Part shown: one piece after another, positions 21,516-32,098 of the stretch
Layout of the letters: every line of letters begins with the position of its first letter
How positions within the stretch are numbered: the stretch's first letter is position 1
NCBI GenBank assembly: GCA_901472405.1
Contig: LR590463.1
Span: 3,348,001 to 3,412,000, forward strand
Direction of reading: 5' to 3'
Source: Serratia rubidaea
GTDB lineage: Bacteria; Pseudomonadota; Gammaproteobacteria; Enterobacterales; Enterobacteriaceae
DNA length: 64,000 bases
Translations under genes and position numbers: made by a program
Notes under the pieces: model-generated
What the model was told of the DNA's origin: nothing
Seen by the model: the letters and a program-made list of their open reading frames with translations, nothing else
Database searches by the model: none

Positions 21516-23191
21516 CAGCGCGCCGCCATCTGCGCCAGCAGGCGGCGTAAGGTTTCCGCCCCCGCAGCTGGCGTAACCTGCAGCTCGATCAGCGTCGCAC
21601 CGCGGTGACGCCAGCCGCGCTCAACCGCCTGTTGCAATGATTCCCAGTCGCTAACCTGCGCATACGCCAGCTGGAACATGGCGGCGGCATGACGGAACTC
21701 CACCGCCTGCGGCATACAGTAAAAGCGTTCCCTTTCTTCTTCCGGCGTCGGCAGCAGGGAAAAAATCTGTCCGCCGTTGTTATTCACCACGACAAGCAGC
21801 GTCGGCGCCGAACAGTGCCGCAGCAGCGCCAGAGAATTCAGGTCATACAGCGCGGATAAATCCCCCACCAGCGCCAGCGTAGGTTTGCCGCCGGCGCGCT
21901 GCACCCCGGCGGCGGTGGAAATCAGGCCGTCGATGCCGCTGGCGCCGCGGTTGCTGAACACCGGATAGCCGGCGGGCAGCTGCGCCAGCGCGTCAACCAG
22001 CCGCACCACCAGGCTGTTGCCCAAAAACAGCTGCCCGTTCTCCGGCAGCAGCTCCGGCAGGCGATGCGCCAGCTGCGCTTCGCCGAAGTCGTGGCGTACT
22101 TCAGCCGCCACCGTCTCGAATGCATCGTGCGCCAACGCCGGCAGCTCGGCGGCCCAGGGCGCGCGCGGCTGCGCCGGATGCAGCGCCAGCCAGTCGCCGG
22201 CCGTCGCAGAAATACGCCGGCCGCGATGCTGCGCCGGATCGAGCCGCCCCGGCAGGTCGTCAACCAGCCAGTACTCCTCCGGCTGGCAGTTCGCCTGCCA
22301 CTGCAGCAGGCGTTTGCCGGTCAGGCTGCCGCCGAACTGAATCACCAGCTGCGCATTGTCCAGCAGGCGCGTCGCCTGCGGCTGCGCCAGCCACAGATCG
22401 GCGCACGGCAGCGGCTGACCGGTCTGCGACAGCACGTCGCCAATCAGCGGCCAGCCCAGCGTCGCCGCCCACTGCGCCAGCTGTTCGCCCTCTTCGGCGT
22501 CGATGCGTCCGGCCACCACGACGCCGCGCTTTTGCCGCCAGAAAAACCAGTCCGGCTGCGCCTGCTGCGTCTGCTGCGCCGTCGTCTCGCGCAGCCACGG
22601 CCGGTTTCCCGTCCACCAGTCGCCCAGCGCGGCGGACCAGTCGGCATACTCGCGCTCATCGCCGCCATACAGCGGTTCGGCAAACGGGCAGTTGATGTGT
22701 AATGCGCCGTGCGACAGCCGCGCCATCGCATCGTCGACGGTGGAAACCAGCCAGCGGGCGGGAATATCCGGCGTCGGCCGCGGCAGGTCGATGCTGCTCG
22801 CCGGATGGGACGCATACAGGCCGCGCTGACGGATCGCCTGATTGGCGCCGCAGTCAATCAGCTCCGGCGGCCGGTCGGCGGTGAAAAACACCAGCCGCTC
22901 CCCCGTCAGCCCGGCTTCAATCAGCGCCGGATACAGGTTGGCGGCCGCGGTGCCGGAGGTCACGATCACCGCCACCGGCTCGCGCCCGGCCTTCGCCAGA
23001 CCGAGCGCCAGGTGGCCCAGTCCGCGTTCATCAAAATGGGTATGGCAGATAAAGGCGGGGTTGGCGGCCGCCGCTAACGTCAGCGGCGTTGAACGCGAGC
23101 CGGGCGCAATACACACATGCCGTACGCCGTGGCGGGACACCGCCTCCAGCAACAACGCCGCCCAGCGGCGGTTAAAAACACTTGTCGACAT
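21515..23191 (-). CDS. menD: SEPHCHC synthase MenD
   Basis: MenD is the TPP-dependent enzyme that adds a succinyl-semialdehyde unit from 2-oxoglutarate to isochorismate. The product is 558 residues. The catalytic glutamate is in [13 protein letters not shown], the chorismate-side block is [15 protein letters not shown], and the TPP/magnesium motif runs from [11 protein letters not shown] to [12 protein letters not shown]. The ATG at 23191 gives the family N-terminus [10 protein letters not shown]; an in-frame start at 23209 would add six residues. A ~180-bp gap separates it from menF. The frame is clean. Confidence 0.96.
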   Translation of the reverse strand: MSTSVFNRRWAALLLEAVSRHGVRHVCIAPGSRSTPLTLAAAANPAFICHTHFDERGLGHLALGLAKAGREPVAVIVTSGTAAANLYPALIEAGLTGERLVFFTADRPPELIDCGANQAIRQRGLYASHPASSIDLPRPTPDIPARWLVSTVDDAMARLSHGALHINCPFAEPLYGGDEREYADWSAALGDWWTGNRPWLRETTAQQTQQAQPDWFFWRQKRGVVVAGRIDAEEGEQLAQWAATLGWPLIGDVLSQTGQPLPCADLWLAQPQATRLLDNAQLVIQFGGSLTGKRLLQWQANCQPEEYWLVDDLPGRLDPAQHRGRRISATAGDWLALHPAQPRAPWAAELPALAHDAFETVAAEVRHDFGEAQLAHRLPELLPENGQLFLGNSLVVRLVDALAQLPAGYPVFSNRGASGIDGLISTAAGVQRAGGKPTLALVGDLSALYDLNSLALLRHCSAPTLLVVVNNNGGQIFSLLPTPEEERERFYCMPQAVEFRHAAAMFQLAYAQVSDWESLQQAVERGWRHRGATLIELQVTPAAGAETLRRLLAQMAAR

Positions 23192-23373
23192 AGTTGGCTC
23201 ACAAGTCACAGCGATTGGCCGGGAACATAACCATCACGACCAAATGCACTAAAAGTCATTAACAATAATTATATGAGCAGTTATTCCGGCAACCCTTGCG
23301 CCAGCGCAAAAACAGGCGATATCCCGCTAACAGGAATTCCTCTTGCCGATCAATATTAGGGAGATACGCGCAA

Positions 23374-24667
23374 TTAATCAGCGGCCTCAGCCGTCGTCGG
23401 TTCCGGCTGCAGCAGACTGCGCAGCGCCGCCGCCTTGTTGTCCAGCTCCTGCCACTCCTGCGCCGGGTCGGAGCCGCTGACGATGCCGGCGCCGGCATAC
23501 AGCTGCAGGCTGTCGTCGTCAATCTGGCAGGAGCGCAGCGCCACGCAAAACTCAGAGCGCTCGGCGGACAGATAGCCGGCGCAGCCGGCGTACCAACCGC
23601 GCGCCGCCGGCTCATGCGCGGCGATAAACGCCCGCGCCGCCTGCCGCGGCAGACCGGCAACCGCCGCCGTCGGCTGCAGACGCTGCAGGCAGTCCGCATC
23701 GTCCGCCGTCTGCAGCTGCCCGGCGATGCGGCGGCGCAGATGCTGCACCTTACGCAAACGCAGCACTTCCGGCGGCTGCACGTCCAGCGCGCTGACGCGC
23801 CCCTGCAGGCGCTGGCAGATATCATCCACCACCAGCAGGTTTTTCATGCTGGTTCTTGCGGTCGTCCAGCAACCACTGCGCCAACTGCTGCGCCCGGGCG
23901 TCATCGCCGTCGTTAGCCACCGTGCCGGCCAGCGCCTCGGTCAACAGCCGCCGTCCGTCGCGCAGATAGAGCCGCTCCGGGCTGGAGCCGAGAAAGGCGG
24001 AACCGGCGCTAAAACGCAGCATAAAGTGGTAGCAGCGATGATTTACCCGGCGGCTGGCCGCCATCAGCGCCGGCGCAGGCAGCGGCTGCGCCAGCGTGAG
24101 ACGGCTGCAGCGCGCCAAGACCACCTTCTCCAGCCGCTCAGCGGCAATCGCCGTCAGCGCCTGCTGCAGCATCTGCGTCCAGCCCGCTGCATCGGGATAG
24201 TGCGCCACCGTCTCGACCGTCGTCCGCAGCGGCGCGATCGGCGTCGCCGGCGCCAATGTCGCCAGCCAGTCGGCCGTCTCCGCCGCATTTTCCGTAAACA
24301 GGTTAAGCGTCAGGCTCGCGCGCTTATCGCGCCGCTGCCACGCCAGGCGTGGCAAAAACAGGCAGGATGGGCCGTCAAAGGCCGTTAATCCCCAGACGCG
24401 CGCCGTGGGGTGCGCCGCTATAAACGCCTGCGCGGCGGCCGCATCGCTAAACTGGCGCAGCGCGCCGCATACCGCCACTTCTTCCTGCTCATCCCGATGA
24501 CGCCAGTAAAACTGCGGAAACGTGGATTGCGCCGCCAACCACGCCAGCAGGTCGTCGCTGCATGCGTCACTGACGGGAAGGGAGATCTGCCGGAAACCGG
24601 CCGCGTCTGGGAAAGGTTGCGCCAGCCGCTGACGCAACTGCTGCAACAATGCTGAGATATGTTCCAC
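23374..24667 (-). CDS. menF: Isochorismate synthase MenF (one frameshift)
   Basis: MenF converts chorismate to isochorismate, the entry step of menaquinone synthesis. The ~430-residue product is a chorismate-binding enzyme: [13 protein letters not shown] carries the catalytic lysine, [12 protein letters not shown] the general-acid glutamate, and RHEP-like [16 protein letters not shown] is the C-terminal signature. An extra T in a five-T run at 23840-23844 breaks the frame after DRKNQHE; removing it gives [12 protein letters not shown]. The start is uncertain: GTG at 24667 aligns with E. coli MenF and has a GAGG upstream; TTG at 24685 is possible. Confidence 0.9.
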
Positions 24668-24770
24668 CGCCACCTCATTAACCAAACGAAATGTAGGGGA
24701 TTATACGGTAAAAACCGCGAGAGAGTCGGAAAAATAAAGCCCGGCGGCCAGGCAGAAACAGAACAATCAG

Positions 24771-24804
24771 AAAAAGAGAGCGGGCGACCGCAGCGCGGCC
24801 GCCC
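24771..24804 (-). terminator. elaB terminator
   Basis: A 10-bp stem with one wobble (24782-24791 with 24795-24804) is followed on the minus strand by a T-rich stretch, just past the elaB stop. Confidence 0.75.
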
Positions 24805-24817
24805 TCAGTACGACGCT

Positions 24818-25129
24818 TTACTTCCGGGCCAGCAACAGCCCGAAAACCAGACCGACCGTCGCGCCGATGCCCACGCTGTGCCAGGGGTTATCGCGCACAT
24901 AATCGTCGGTGCGATGCACCGCCTCTTTGGCGCGCGCGTAATACCCTTCGGAAGCGTCGTTCAGGCGCGCCTTTACCTCTTTCAGCGCCTGCTCCGCATG
25001 GCTCTTGATATCCACATAAGCCTGATCGGCGCGATCGCCCGAATAGTCCAACACTTCCTGCAGGGTATCGCTGAGCATGCGCAGATCGTCATCAAGGTTG
25101 GTGCGACTTTCGTCCGTATATCTTGTCAT
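24818..25129 (-). CDS. elaB: ElaB/YqjD family ribosome-associated membrane protein
   Basis: The ~103-residue product belongs to the DUF883 family (ElaB, YqjD, YgaM): inner-membrane-anchored proteins that bind ribosomes in stationary phase. The body is a charged helix (LDDDLRMLSDTLQEVLDYSG ... YARAKEAVHRTDDYV); a C-terminal membrane helix contains the glycine-rich GIGATVGLVFGLLLAR. The ATG at 25129 with ggag nine bases upstream was chosen; an upstream ATG at 25144 is possible. In E. coli too, elaB lies next to menF. Confidence 0.9.
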   Translation of the reverse strand: MTRYTDESRTNLDDDLRMLSDTLQEVLDYSGDRADQAYVDIKSHAEQALKEVKARLNDASEGYYARAKEAVHRTDDYVRDNPWHSVGIGATVGLVFGLLLARK

Positions 25130-25271
25130 TTCACCGTTCTCCATTGTTGTCGCCGCCGGATTTCAGCGCCGCGCCGAGATCCGTACGGCATAGCAGGTTC
25201 GCCGTCCCTAAACTATAGACAACAATTGCCGGCGCTCGCCAGACGAATAGCCGCTAACCTGACGTTCCCCG

Positions 25272-25763
25272 TCAGGCGTCTCCCGCCGTTGAGGCGGCCG
25301 GCGCCCCAGCCCGGCGCCCGCGCGCCGCCAGCCACAGGCCGCTGTTTTTCATCGCAAAGCCGAACAGCAGCCCCACCAGCAGCGACAGCGTCACCAGACG
25401 CCACTCGCCGTCGCCGGCGAAGGTGGCGCAGGCGCCGATAAAGGTGCCCGGCACAAAGTTAAGCCACTGCTGCCAGGCCTGAAGACACATCAGGAACGCC
25501 ACCACGCCGGTCAGCACATAGCCCAGCAGGCTCCAGGCCGGCTCCAGCGCGCTGCCGTGGATAATCAGCATCGCCCAGAACACGCCGCTGCAACAGGTCA
25601 GCGTGCTGACCAACAGGCCCTTTACCCCGCCCTGCGGACAGGCGAAATATGCCGTGCAGCCCAAAAAGCCCGCCCAGCTGATCAACCCGAGGCTGAGGGC
25701 AACCCAGCCCCAGATGCCAGAAAGAATGCCGGTGGTAACGGCAATGGCAACAAGTACATTCAT
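25272..25763 (-). CDS. DUF1097 family membrane protein (YcdZ-like)
   Basis: The 163-residue product is an integral inner-membrane protein with about five helices, matching DUF1097 and resembling E. coli YcdZ (MNVLVAIAVTTGILSGIWGW, GCTAYFACPQGGVKGL, FVPGTFIGACATFAG). Function is unknown. The ATG at 25763 was chosen because conservation begins there, although the frame is open further upstream. It stands alone, in the opposite-end gap between elaB and an MFS gene. The C-terminal ~15 residues are alanine-rich and not conserved. Confidence 0.82.
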   Translation of the reverse strand: MNVLVAIAVTTGILSGIWGWVALSLGLISWAGFLGCTAYFACPQGGVKGLLVSTLTCCSGVFWAMLIIHGSALEPAWSLLGYVLTGVVAFLMCLQAWQQWLNFVPGTFIGACATFAGDGEWRLVTLSLLVGLLFGFAMKNSGLWLAARGRRAGAPAASTAGDA

Positions 25764-25878
25764 AATACCGACCCTGGTAAAAAAAGAAGCGTGCAGTTTA
25801 CCGAAAAGCGTCCGGCTGTATATGATCGCGATCAGCAAACGCATGCAATACGCGGCGGCGGCAAGGCGGGAAGCAGAC

Positions 25879-25906
25879 AAAAAAAACCAGCGTGCAAGCA
25901 CGCTGG
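25879..25906 (-). terminator. Terminator after the MFS gene
   Basis: A 9-bp stem (25887-25895 with 25898-25906, ccagcgtgc/gcacgctgg) with an eight-T run on the minus strand lies 60 bp past the MFS stop. Confidence 0.88.
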
Positions 25907-25966
25907 AAATGACACACAACAACACCAGGGAAATCGTCGGTCGTGCAGTATGCGGCTAACGCAGGC

Positions 25967-27209
25967 TTAGCGCGGGAATCCCGCTCGCGTTACCAGCAGC
26001 CCCAAGGCGAGGCATACCACTGCACTGACCATAAACAGTAAATTCACCGCCAGCTGCAGGCTGGCATGGTCGATAACTACCCCCAACAGGATCGGCACCC
26101 AGTTGGCGATATAAGCAATCACATAAAAACAGCGAAATCAGTCGCGCATGGCTGGACTTCGGTGAAATCAGGTTCACCAGCGTCGCGCTGCCGACAAAAA
26201 TCGCCCCGTAAGCATAGCCGGCGATAACCATACCGGCCGCTGCCAGACCCAGCGAGTGGATCTGAATCGCTTCGGCGAACACCACCACCGACAGCGCCTG
26301 CGCCAGACAGCCAAACATCAGCGAGTGACGCGCGTTAATCCGGCGGCTCAAAATCTGGCTGATACCGGCAATCACCAGGTAAACCGCGATCACATAGCCA
26401 TACATACCACGGCTATGCATGCCCAGCAATTTCTCCGCGACGTTCGGACCAATCGCCAGAATGCTGGCGGCCACCGCCCAGCAGGTAAACAGCGCGCCGG
26501 CACACAGGTAAAACTTGATGCCGGTAGCGCGCAGGCCATCTGCCAGCGAACTCTTGGCCGGTGCGGCGGTGCTCTGCACATCCCCCGCCGGCGCAACCGC
26601 CGCCGACCCCGGCCACTTCAGCATCACGCCCAGCGCCGCGATCGCCGCCACCGCCATAATGATGATAAACGGCAATGACGTGGTGTAAAACCCGGTCTGC
26701 AGCGCCAGACCGCTGAAAATCGGCCCCAGCGCCAGGCCGGTGGTAAAGGACAGCGTAGCAATCAGCGCCGCCACCTTACCGCCGTCTTTCGGCCCGAAGC
26801 GCACCAGCGCAATGTTCGCCGCGCCGGTCAGGGCACCGGTGCCGATACCGGCCAGCAGGCGCGCCATAAACATCATCACGAACGAATCCGCCATGGAGAA
26901 CAGCAGCGCGCCGGCCAATACCACCAGCAAAGCCGGCACAATCATGCTGCGCAGGTCGCGAACTTTGCCGGCCATATTGCCTACGCCGAACAGCGAGATC
27001 AGCACGCCGCCGGCATAAGCACCATAAATAATTGTCAGGCTGACTGACGTTAAACCTAACTCATGTTGATAAAGCGGATACAGCGGCGTCGGTGCACTGC
27101 TATTTAATAGTGCCGACATTAACGCCAGCGCCAAAAATAGCAAAATGGCAAAATGCGACGCGCCCGATTTCACTTTAGCGGCTTCTTCAACGGCCACTCC
27201 GTCAGACAT
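25967..27209 (-). CDS. MFS transporter (one frameshift)
   Basis: Frame-corrected, this is a ~413-residue major facilitator with about twelve membrane helices and a short central loop (WPGSAAVAPAGDVQS, near residue 200). The N-terminal half has the MFS layout with FMARLLAGIGTGALTGAAN. Substrate is not predictable. An extra A in a five-A run at 26125-26129 (minus-strand T) sends the last 50 residues out of frame; without it the protein ends in helices VIAYIANWVPILLGVVI and VNLLFMVSAVVCLALGLL and stops at 25967. The ATG at 27209 has aggaga upstream. Single gene with its own terminator. Confidence 0.85.
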
Positions 27210-27425
27210 CTCTTTCTCCTGAAACTTGCGGCCTTTGGCCGTAATAAACACCCCTTCCTGAAAACCAAAACGTATCAGGAAACGCGTTTATCATACCGTT
27301 CAGGAATAACCGCCAAAATAGCCAAGAATGCATCAGGGTGATTCAATTATGCATACCGGCCGTCAGTTATATACTCTCGTAAGCTATCAGACGAATGCGT
27401 TATAAGTATCTATTATTACTGTTAG

Positions 27426-27469
27426 TTACGCATAAGCCTAGCCCTGGCGATGGATAAATTACGCATAAG
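27426..27469. repeat. Two 11-bp direct repeats upstream of the MFS gene
   Basis: ttacgcataag occurs at 27426-27436 and again at 27459-27469, 33 bp (three helical turns) apart, ~220 bp before the MFS start. They could be regulator half-sites. The rest of the AT-rich gap 27252-27639 shows no gene. Confidence 0.4.
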
Positions 27470-27575
27470 GATATAAGAGAATCGACTAAGCGATAAATAA
27501 AATTTCCCGTTATTTATCGGCTAACACGCTAAAAATAAGTGAAAAAAATAAAAGTAAAAAAATGAAATAGTGAAA

Positions 27576-27599
27576 CGGCGCGCGTATCATCGCGCGCCG
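27576..27599 (-). terminator. Terminator after the DMT transporter gene
   Basis: A 9-bp GC-only stem (27576-27584 with 27591-27599, cggcgcgcg/cgcgcgccg) with a 6-nt loop is followed on the minus strand by a T-rich tract. It closes the operon 29036-30856 / 28563-28991 / 27640-28512. Confidence 0.8.
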
Positions 27600-27639
27600 A
27601 AGCAGAAAGATCGCCTTTAGCGCCGGCCGTTGAGGAGGC

Positions 27640-28512
27640 TTAATCCTGCGCCGCCGCGGCCGGACGGCGCACCTTCGCCGGCGCGCGCCGCAAAATCGCC
27701 AGGCCGCCGGAAAGAATAATCAGCGCCATGCCAACGGCGGCAATATACGACTGTTTCTCATCAAAGATCAGATAGCCGAGCAGCGTAGAGAAAATAATTG
27801 TGCTGTAGGACAGAATGCTGACAATCACCGGGTTACCGCTGCCGTAGGCGCGCGTCATGGTGATCTGCCCCAGGCTGCCGAAAACGCCAATCGCACAGAC
27901 ATTCAGTAACGTGACGGCATCCAGCGCGGCAAAGCCGATCGCGCCGGCCATCACCAGCCCCACCAGCGTACCAACCAGTGAAAAATAGAACACCACCCGC
28001 AGTTCCGGCTCGCCGGTGCGCACCAGTTTGCCCACGTTAAAATAGGCCAATGCGGTCAGCAGGCCGGACAGCAGACCAATCAGCGTGGCCGCATACTCGC
28101 CGTGCGGCATATCCGGCCGCAGCAGCACCAAAATGCCGACAAAACCCAGCAGCACCGAAAACAGCAGTTTGCCGGTCAGCTGGCCCTTGGCGGTGATAAA
28201 GGTAATCACCGATTGAAAAATCGGGTTGGTGTAACCCAGCGTCGTCGCGGTGGCGATCGGTAAATGGATCAGGGAATAGAAACCGCAGTACATTGCCGCG
28301 TTGCCAATCGCCGCGCGTTTCATATGCAGCCCCAGATGCCGGGTCCGGAAACCGAGACGCTTTATCTTAATCAACGCGGCGACGATCAGCACATTGACGA
28401 ACGAGCGGTAAAAGATAATGTCGAAAAAGCCGACCTTCGCCGATGCCAGCTTTATACTGGCGCCCATCAGCGCAAAAAACACGCTGGCCACCAGCATCCA
28501 TAACGCAACCAT
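27640..28512 (-). CDS. EamA/DMT-superfamily transporter
   Basis: The 290-residue product is a drug/metabolite-transporter family permease with ten predicted helices formed by two EamA repeats (helix 1 WMLVASVFFALMGASIKLAS; second repeat from about residue 150). Such proteins usually export small metabolites. It has no recognisable substrate signature. It is the last of three co-directional genes: the cupin gene ends 50 bp upstream, and the TPP-enzyme gene 45 bp before that, so it may export a product of the TPP enzyme; that link is inference. The frame is clean. Confidence 0.85.
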   Translation of the reverse strand: MVALWMLVASVFFALMGASIKLASAKVGFFDIIFYRSFVNVLIVAALIKIKRLGFRTRHLGLHMKRAAIGNAAMYCGFYSLIHLPIATATTLGYTNPIFQSVITFITAKGQLTGKLLFSVLLGFVGILVLLRPDMPHGEYAATLIGLLSGLLTALAYFNVGKLVRTGEPELRVVFYFSLVGTLVGLVMAGAIGFAALDAVTLLNVCAIGVFGSLGQITMTRAYGSGNPVIVSILSYSTIIFSTLLGYLIFDEKQSYIAAVGMALIILSGGLAILRRAPAKVRRPAAAAQD

Positions 28513-28562
28513 ATATTCCCCGTTAATCGCGGCCGAACGCGCCGCCTTGATAAGTCCGCCGG

Positions 28563-28991
28563 TTATTTGGCCTCGGCGATGGTCAGCGGGCGATTATCCG
28601 CACAGGCAAAGAACACCAGCATCTCCGCCCCCTGCGCGCCTGCCTGCCCCTGATGGACAATGTCGACCGTATCGGTGAACGAATCGCCTTGGCGGAAGGT
28701 TCGCTTTTCTCCGGTCTTCGCCACCGTCAGCGAGACGCTGCCCGCGGTCATGTGCACCGCGCTGATGCAGGGGTGCGTATGCCAGGCCAGCACCCGGTTC
28801 GGCTCCACCGTCACCTTCAGCATGGTGATCTGCGGCGCGCCGGCGGGATAATGGCCGTACGGCGTCCCTTCCCAGGAGTTTTCCGTCTTCAGCAACGTCT
28901 GTTTATTAATCCCTTCGCCATGGCTCTCTTCCGCCAACGCATTCATACAGGCCAGCATCATGGCCGCCATTACGCCCGACCGACACATCAT
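28563..28991 (-). CDS. Secreted cupin-domain protein
   Basis: The ~142-residue product has a signal peptide (GVMAAMMLACMNALA, cut near AEE) and a single cupin barrel with metal-ligand motif WHTHPCISAVHM and second motif around FTDTVDIVHQGQ. A periplasmic single-domain cupin could bind a metal and a small ligand or act as a dioxygenase or isomerase; nothing fixes which. The ATG at 28991 with ggag 8 nt upstream was chosen. It lies between a TPP enzyme and a DMT exporter in one probable operon. Confidence 0.75.
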   Translation of the reverse strand: MMCRSGVMAAMMLACMNALAEESHGEGINKQTLLKTENSWEGTPYGHYPAGAPQITMLKVTVEPNRVLAWHTHPCISAVHMTAGSVSLTVAKTGEKRTFRQGDSFTDTVDIVHQGQAGAQGAEMLVFFACADNRPLTIAEAK

Positions 28992-29035
28992 TGTTATCAC
29001 TCCGCAATTTTATAAAACCGCGTAAATACTCCCGA

Positions 29036-30856
29036 TCATTGTTCGCGGATGCGTTGCTCATATTCCGCCACGCTCTCGGCATAGTAAACGATTGGGCGCC
29101 CGATGGTTCCCTACCATCATTTCAATCAGATACGGCCCGTCATGCGCCGCTGCGGCGGCCAGCGCCGCATCCAGCTCGTCCAGCGTGGCGGCCCTGGCGG
29201 CGGCCACGCCCAGACTGCCGGCAAACGCCCGCCAGTCATGCGACGGCAGCGCGGTATACGCCTCGCCGACGCCGCTCTGCTGCAGGGTGTCGATATGCAT
29301 CGCGCGTGCGCGCAGTTATTCATCACCAAAAAGGTCATTTTCAGTCGGTAGCGGGCGGCGGTCTGAATCTCCATGCCGTGCATCAGCATACAGCCGTCGC
29401 CGGTCACCACCAGGCAGTCACGCTGCGGCGCCGCCAGTTTGATGCCGATCCCGGCGCAAATCGCCCAGCCCATCGGCGCCAGCGCGCTGGAGGTATGATA
29501 ATCGCCAACGCCGTGGCTTTGCCAATGGTGAGCCATAAAGATACGGTGCGCCCCGGAATCCACCACCACATTGGCGTCCGCGCGGTGCGGCTGCGCAAAT
29601 GCTCCACCACCTCGCCGGGATACAGATGCTTTTCCCCCGCCATCATACGCGCCGTACGGTCCGGCTGTCGCTGTTCCAGCGGCAGCTGGCTGACGTGCCC
29701 CATCCACTGGCTACGCAGCTTATTCACGCAGGCCAGGTGAGGCTCGTTGCTATCAGCCGCCGCCAGCAGGTGCTGCAGCGCGGCGCTCAGGTTGGAGAAA
29801 ATCTGCACGTCCGGCTGATAGTGCGAGCTGATCTGGTCGAAGTCTTCATCAATCACCACCAGCGTTTTGGTGCCGTGCAGTTGCGGGTGCCAGTTCAGGC
29901 TGTCGCGCTGGTTCAGAATCGCACCCCAGCACCAGCAGCACATCGACCTCTTCGCATTGATGGTTTCCACCGCCCGGGTATGGCCGGCGAAGCCGTACAG
30001 GCCCAGCGCCAGCGGATGCCCCTCCGGGAACGCTCCCTTCCCCGCCAGCGTGGTGGCGACCGGCAGGTGATACTTTTCCGCCAGCCGGCGCAGCAAATCG
30101 GCATCCTGCGGATTATTCACCCGGCTGCCGGCCAGGCAGGCGATATTCAGGCCGCGCAGCAGGTAATCATCCAGCAGCGCGTCCAGCGCCGGCAGGTCAA
30201 TCGCCGTTTCACGGCGGCGCGATGCTCCCGGTGAGGAAGATTCCTGCGCCGGACGTTTTTGTATATCCACCGTACGCTCAAATAGGTGCGCCCTTTCCGC
30301 TGGCCGTTCAGGCATGACAGGCTGCGGCGCAACTCGTGCCGCAGCGTATGCGCCTGCTTCACCTCAATCGCGTTGCTCAGCAGCGTTTGACAATGGTCAG
30401 CTCATCAATGCCGCTGTTGCTGCCGTCCTGAAACGCGCCCTGCGCCTCGTGATAGGTGGCGATACCGCCGGCCAGATACATCACCGGAATTTTATCCGCC
30501 TGCGCCGCCGCCATCGCCGGCAGGAAGTTCATGGTGCCCGGCCCGGAGATGCCAAGACACACGCCGAAGTTGCCGCTGGCGCGCGCATAGCCGTCGGCCA
30601 TAAAGCCGCAGGCGGTTTCATGGGCTGCGACGATCCCGGCGATCGAGGAACCGTCAATAGACTTAATCAATGGATAGATCAGTTTGCCCGGCACCAAGAA
30701 GATATGCTGAATGCCGCGCTCGGCGAGCGTCTGGATAATGACGTCGGCGTTATTACCGTGTAGCGCGGGTTTGGCGGCGGCCGGGAAGCCGCCTGCGATC
30801 GCACCCGCGTTAGCCACCGCTGCGGGAACGCACGTATTTTCTGCGTGAGACGCCAT
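29036..30856 (-). CDS. TPP-dependent acetolactate synthase-like enzyme (frame broken seven times)
   Basis: Joined across frames, this ~600-residue protein is a three-domain thiamine-pyrophosphate enzyme of the acetolactate synthase/oxo-acid decarboxylase group. The catalytic glutamate is in [17 protein letters not shown]; the substrate block [14 protein letters not shown] follows; the central FAD/nucleotide-like domain includes [12 protein letters not shown]; the TPP motif runs from [13 protein letters not shown] to LVMNN. A ~55-residue N-terminal extension precedes the first domain. Single-base changes lie near 30386, 30272, 29959, 29578 and 29321 (missing) and at 29931-29934 and 29093-29094 (extra). 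Each repair restores family sequence. The substrate is unknown. It heads an operon with a cupin and an exporter, divergent from a LysR regulator. It could be a real pseudogene. The start at 30856 is tentative. Confidence 0.75.
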
Positions 30857-31168
30857 GTTTAATGTCCAGTCACAATAGAGAGTCGAGCGCATCTCCACCA
30901 GGCGCTGCCGCCTATCGAGACTGGCTCCAATGAGTCGCCGACGATGAACTGTGCGGTAGATCACGCCAGCGCATCCGTTAGCATAAAGTTCGGCAGGTAA
31001 AAATAAAGATGCAAAATTGCTTCACAATGATGCATTTTTTTATACCATAAAACATAATAGATAATTATGATACGGGTGACTCATTTTTAGCGCAACCCCC
31101 ATTGCAACACGGATAAGCCAATACAACCCCCTGTGGCATCCCGCCGCTCTCAAAGAAGGAAGTCGTTG

Positions 31169-32041
31169 ATGAATTGGGATGATGCACGCTTTTTCCTCGC
31201 CGTAGCCCGCTGCGGTACTTTACGTAAGGCCGCAAATGAGCTACACGTCGACCAGGCCACCGTCGGACGCCGTATTTCCGCCTTTGAGGAGTCCCTCGGC
31301 TCCAAGCTGTTTATCCGTACTCCCAAGGCGTTCTCCCTCAGCCCGCTGGGCGAAGAGATGCTGGCGGACGTAGAGAATATGGAAAACGCCGTGCAGGCCA
31401 TCGCCCGCAAGGCGACCAGCGGCGACGAAAGCCTGTGCGGCAATGTGCGCATCGCCACTACCGACACCATGGCCGAAGCCTTCGTTATCCCGGCGCTGCG
31501 CAGCCTGCGCGAACAGCATCCGCAGATCACCGTGACGCTGCTGACCGCGGTGAATATTTCTGATATCTCTTACCGCGGCGCCGATCTGGCGATCCGCGGC
31601 GCGCGGCCGGAGTCCGACGAACTGATTATCAAACGGCTGGCGACCATTGAGATGGGGCTGTACGCCACGCAACACTATCTGGACGTGCACGGCATGCCGG
31701 CCAAGGGCGAGCACCTGCGCGGCCACAATCTGCTGATGTTCCCGCGCGAACTGGTGCCGCGCCACTGGAGCAACTTCTGCGGCGAAGCCCTGATCGACCC
31801 GAACGTGGTGCTGCAGTGTAACTCGCAGCTGCTGCTGCGCTCCGCCACCCGCAGCGGCCTCGGCATCGGCCTGCTCTCTTCGTTCCTGGCGGATAACGAT
31901 CCCGATCTGGTGCGGGTGCTGCCGGAGAACCAGGACTGGGTCGATATCTGGCTGGTGCTGCACCCCGATCTGCAGCGCGCCGCGCGGGTGCGCGCGGTGG
32001 TGCAGGCGCTGGAAACCGCATTTCAGAACTGTCCGCAGTAA
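31169..32041 (+). CDS. LysR-family transcriptional regulator
   Basis: The 290-residue product has an N-terminal winged helix-turn-helix (residues ~3-60: [34 protein letters not shown]) and a LysR effector-binding domain. Its N-terminus and length place it in the group with MNWDD-type regulators. It is divergent from the TPP-enzyme operon, the classic LysR layout, so it probably controls that operon. The AT-rich gap 30857-31168 contains ataattat near 31060, a possible T-N11-A type site. The ATG at 31169 has aagga upstream; the open frame from 31133 is rejected as start. Confidence 0.88.
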   Translation: MNWDDARFFLAVARCGTLRKAANELHVDQATVGRRISAFEESLGSKLFIRTPKAFSLSPLGEEMLADVENMENAVQAIARKATSGDESLCGNVRIATTDTMAEAFVIPALRSLREQHPQITVTLLTAVNISDISYRGADLAIRGARPESDELIIKRLATIEMGLYATQHYLDVHGMPAKGEHLRGHNLLMFPRELVPRHWSNFCGEALIDPNVVLQCNSQLLLRSATRSGLGIGLLSSFLADNDPDLVRVLPENQDWVDIWLVLHPDLQRAARVRAVVQALETAFQNCPQ

Positions 32042-32054
32042 TTACTGCAGGCAT

Positions 32055-32082
32055 AAAAAAAGGTCGCCGCGGCGACCTTTTT
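32055..32082. terminator. Bidirectional terminator between the LysR gene and nuoN
   Basis: A 7-bp stem (32061-32067 with 32072-32078, aggtcgc/gcgacct) has an A run to the left and a T run to the right, ending both the LysR gene and the nuo operon. Confidence 0.88.
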
Positions 32083-32098
32083 GACGTTAACAACGCAA

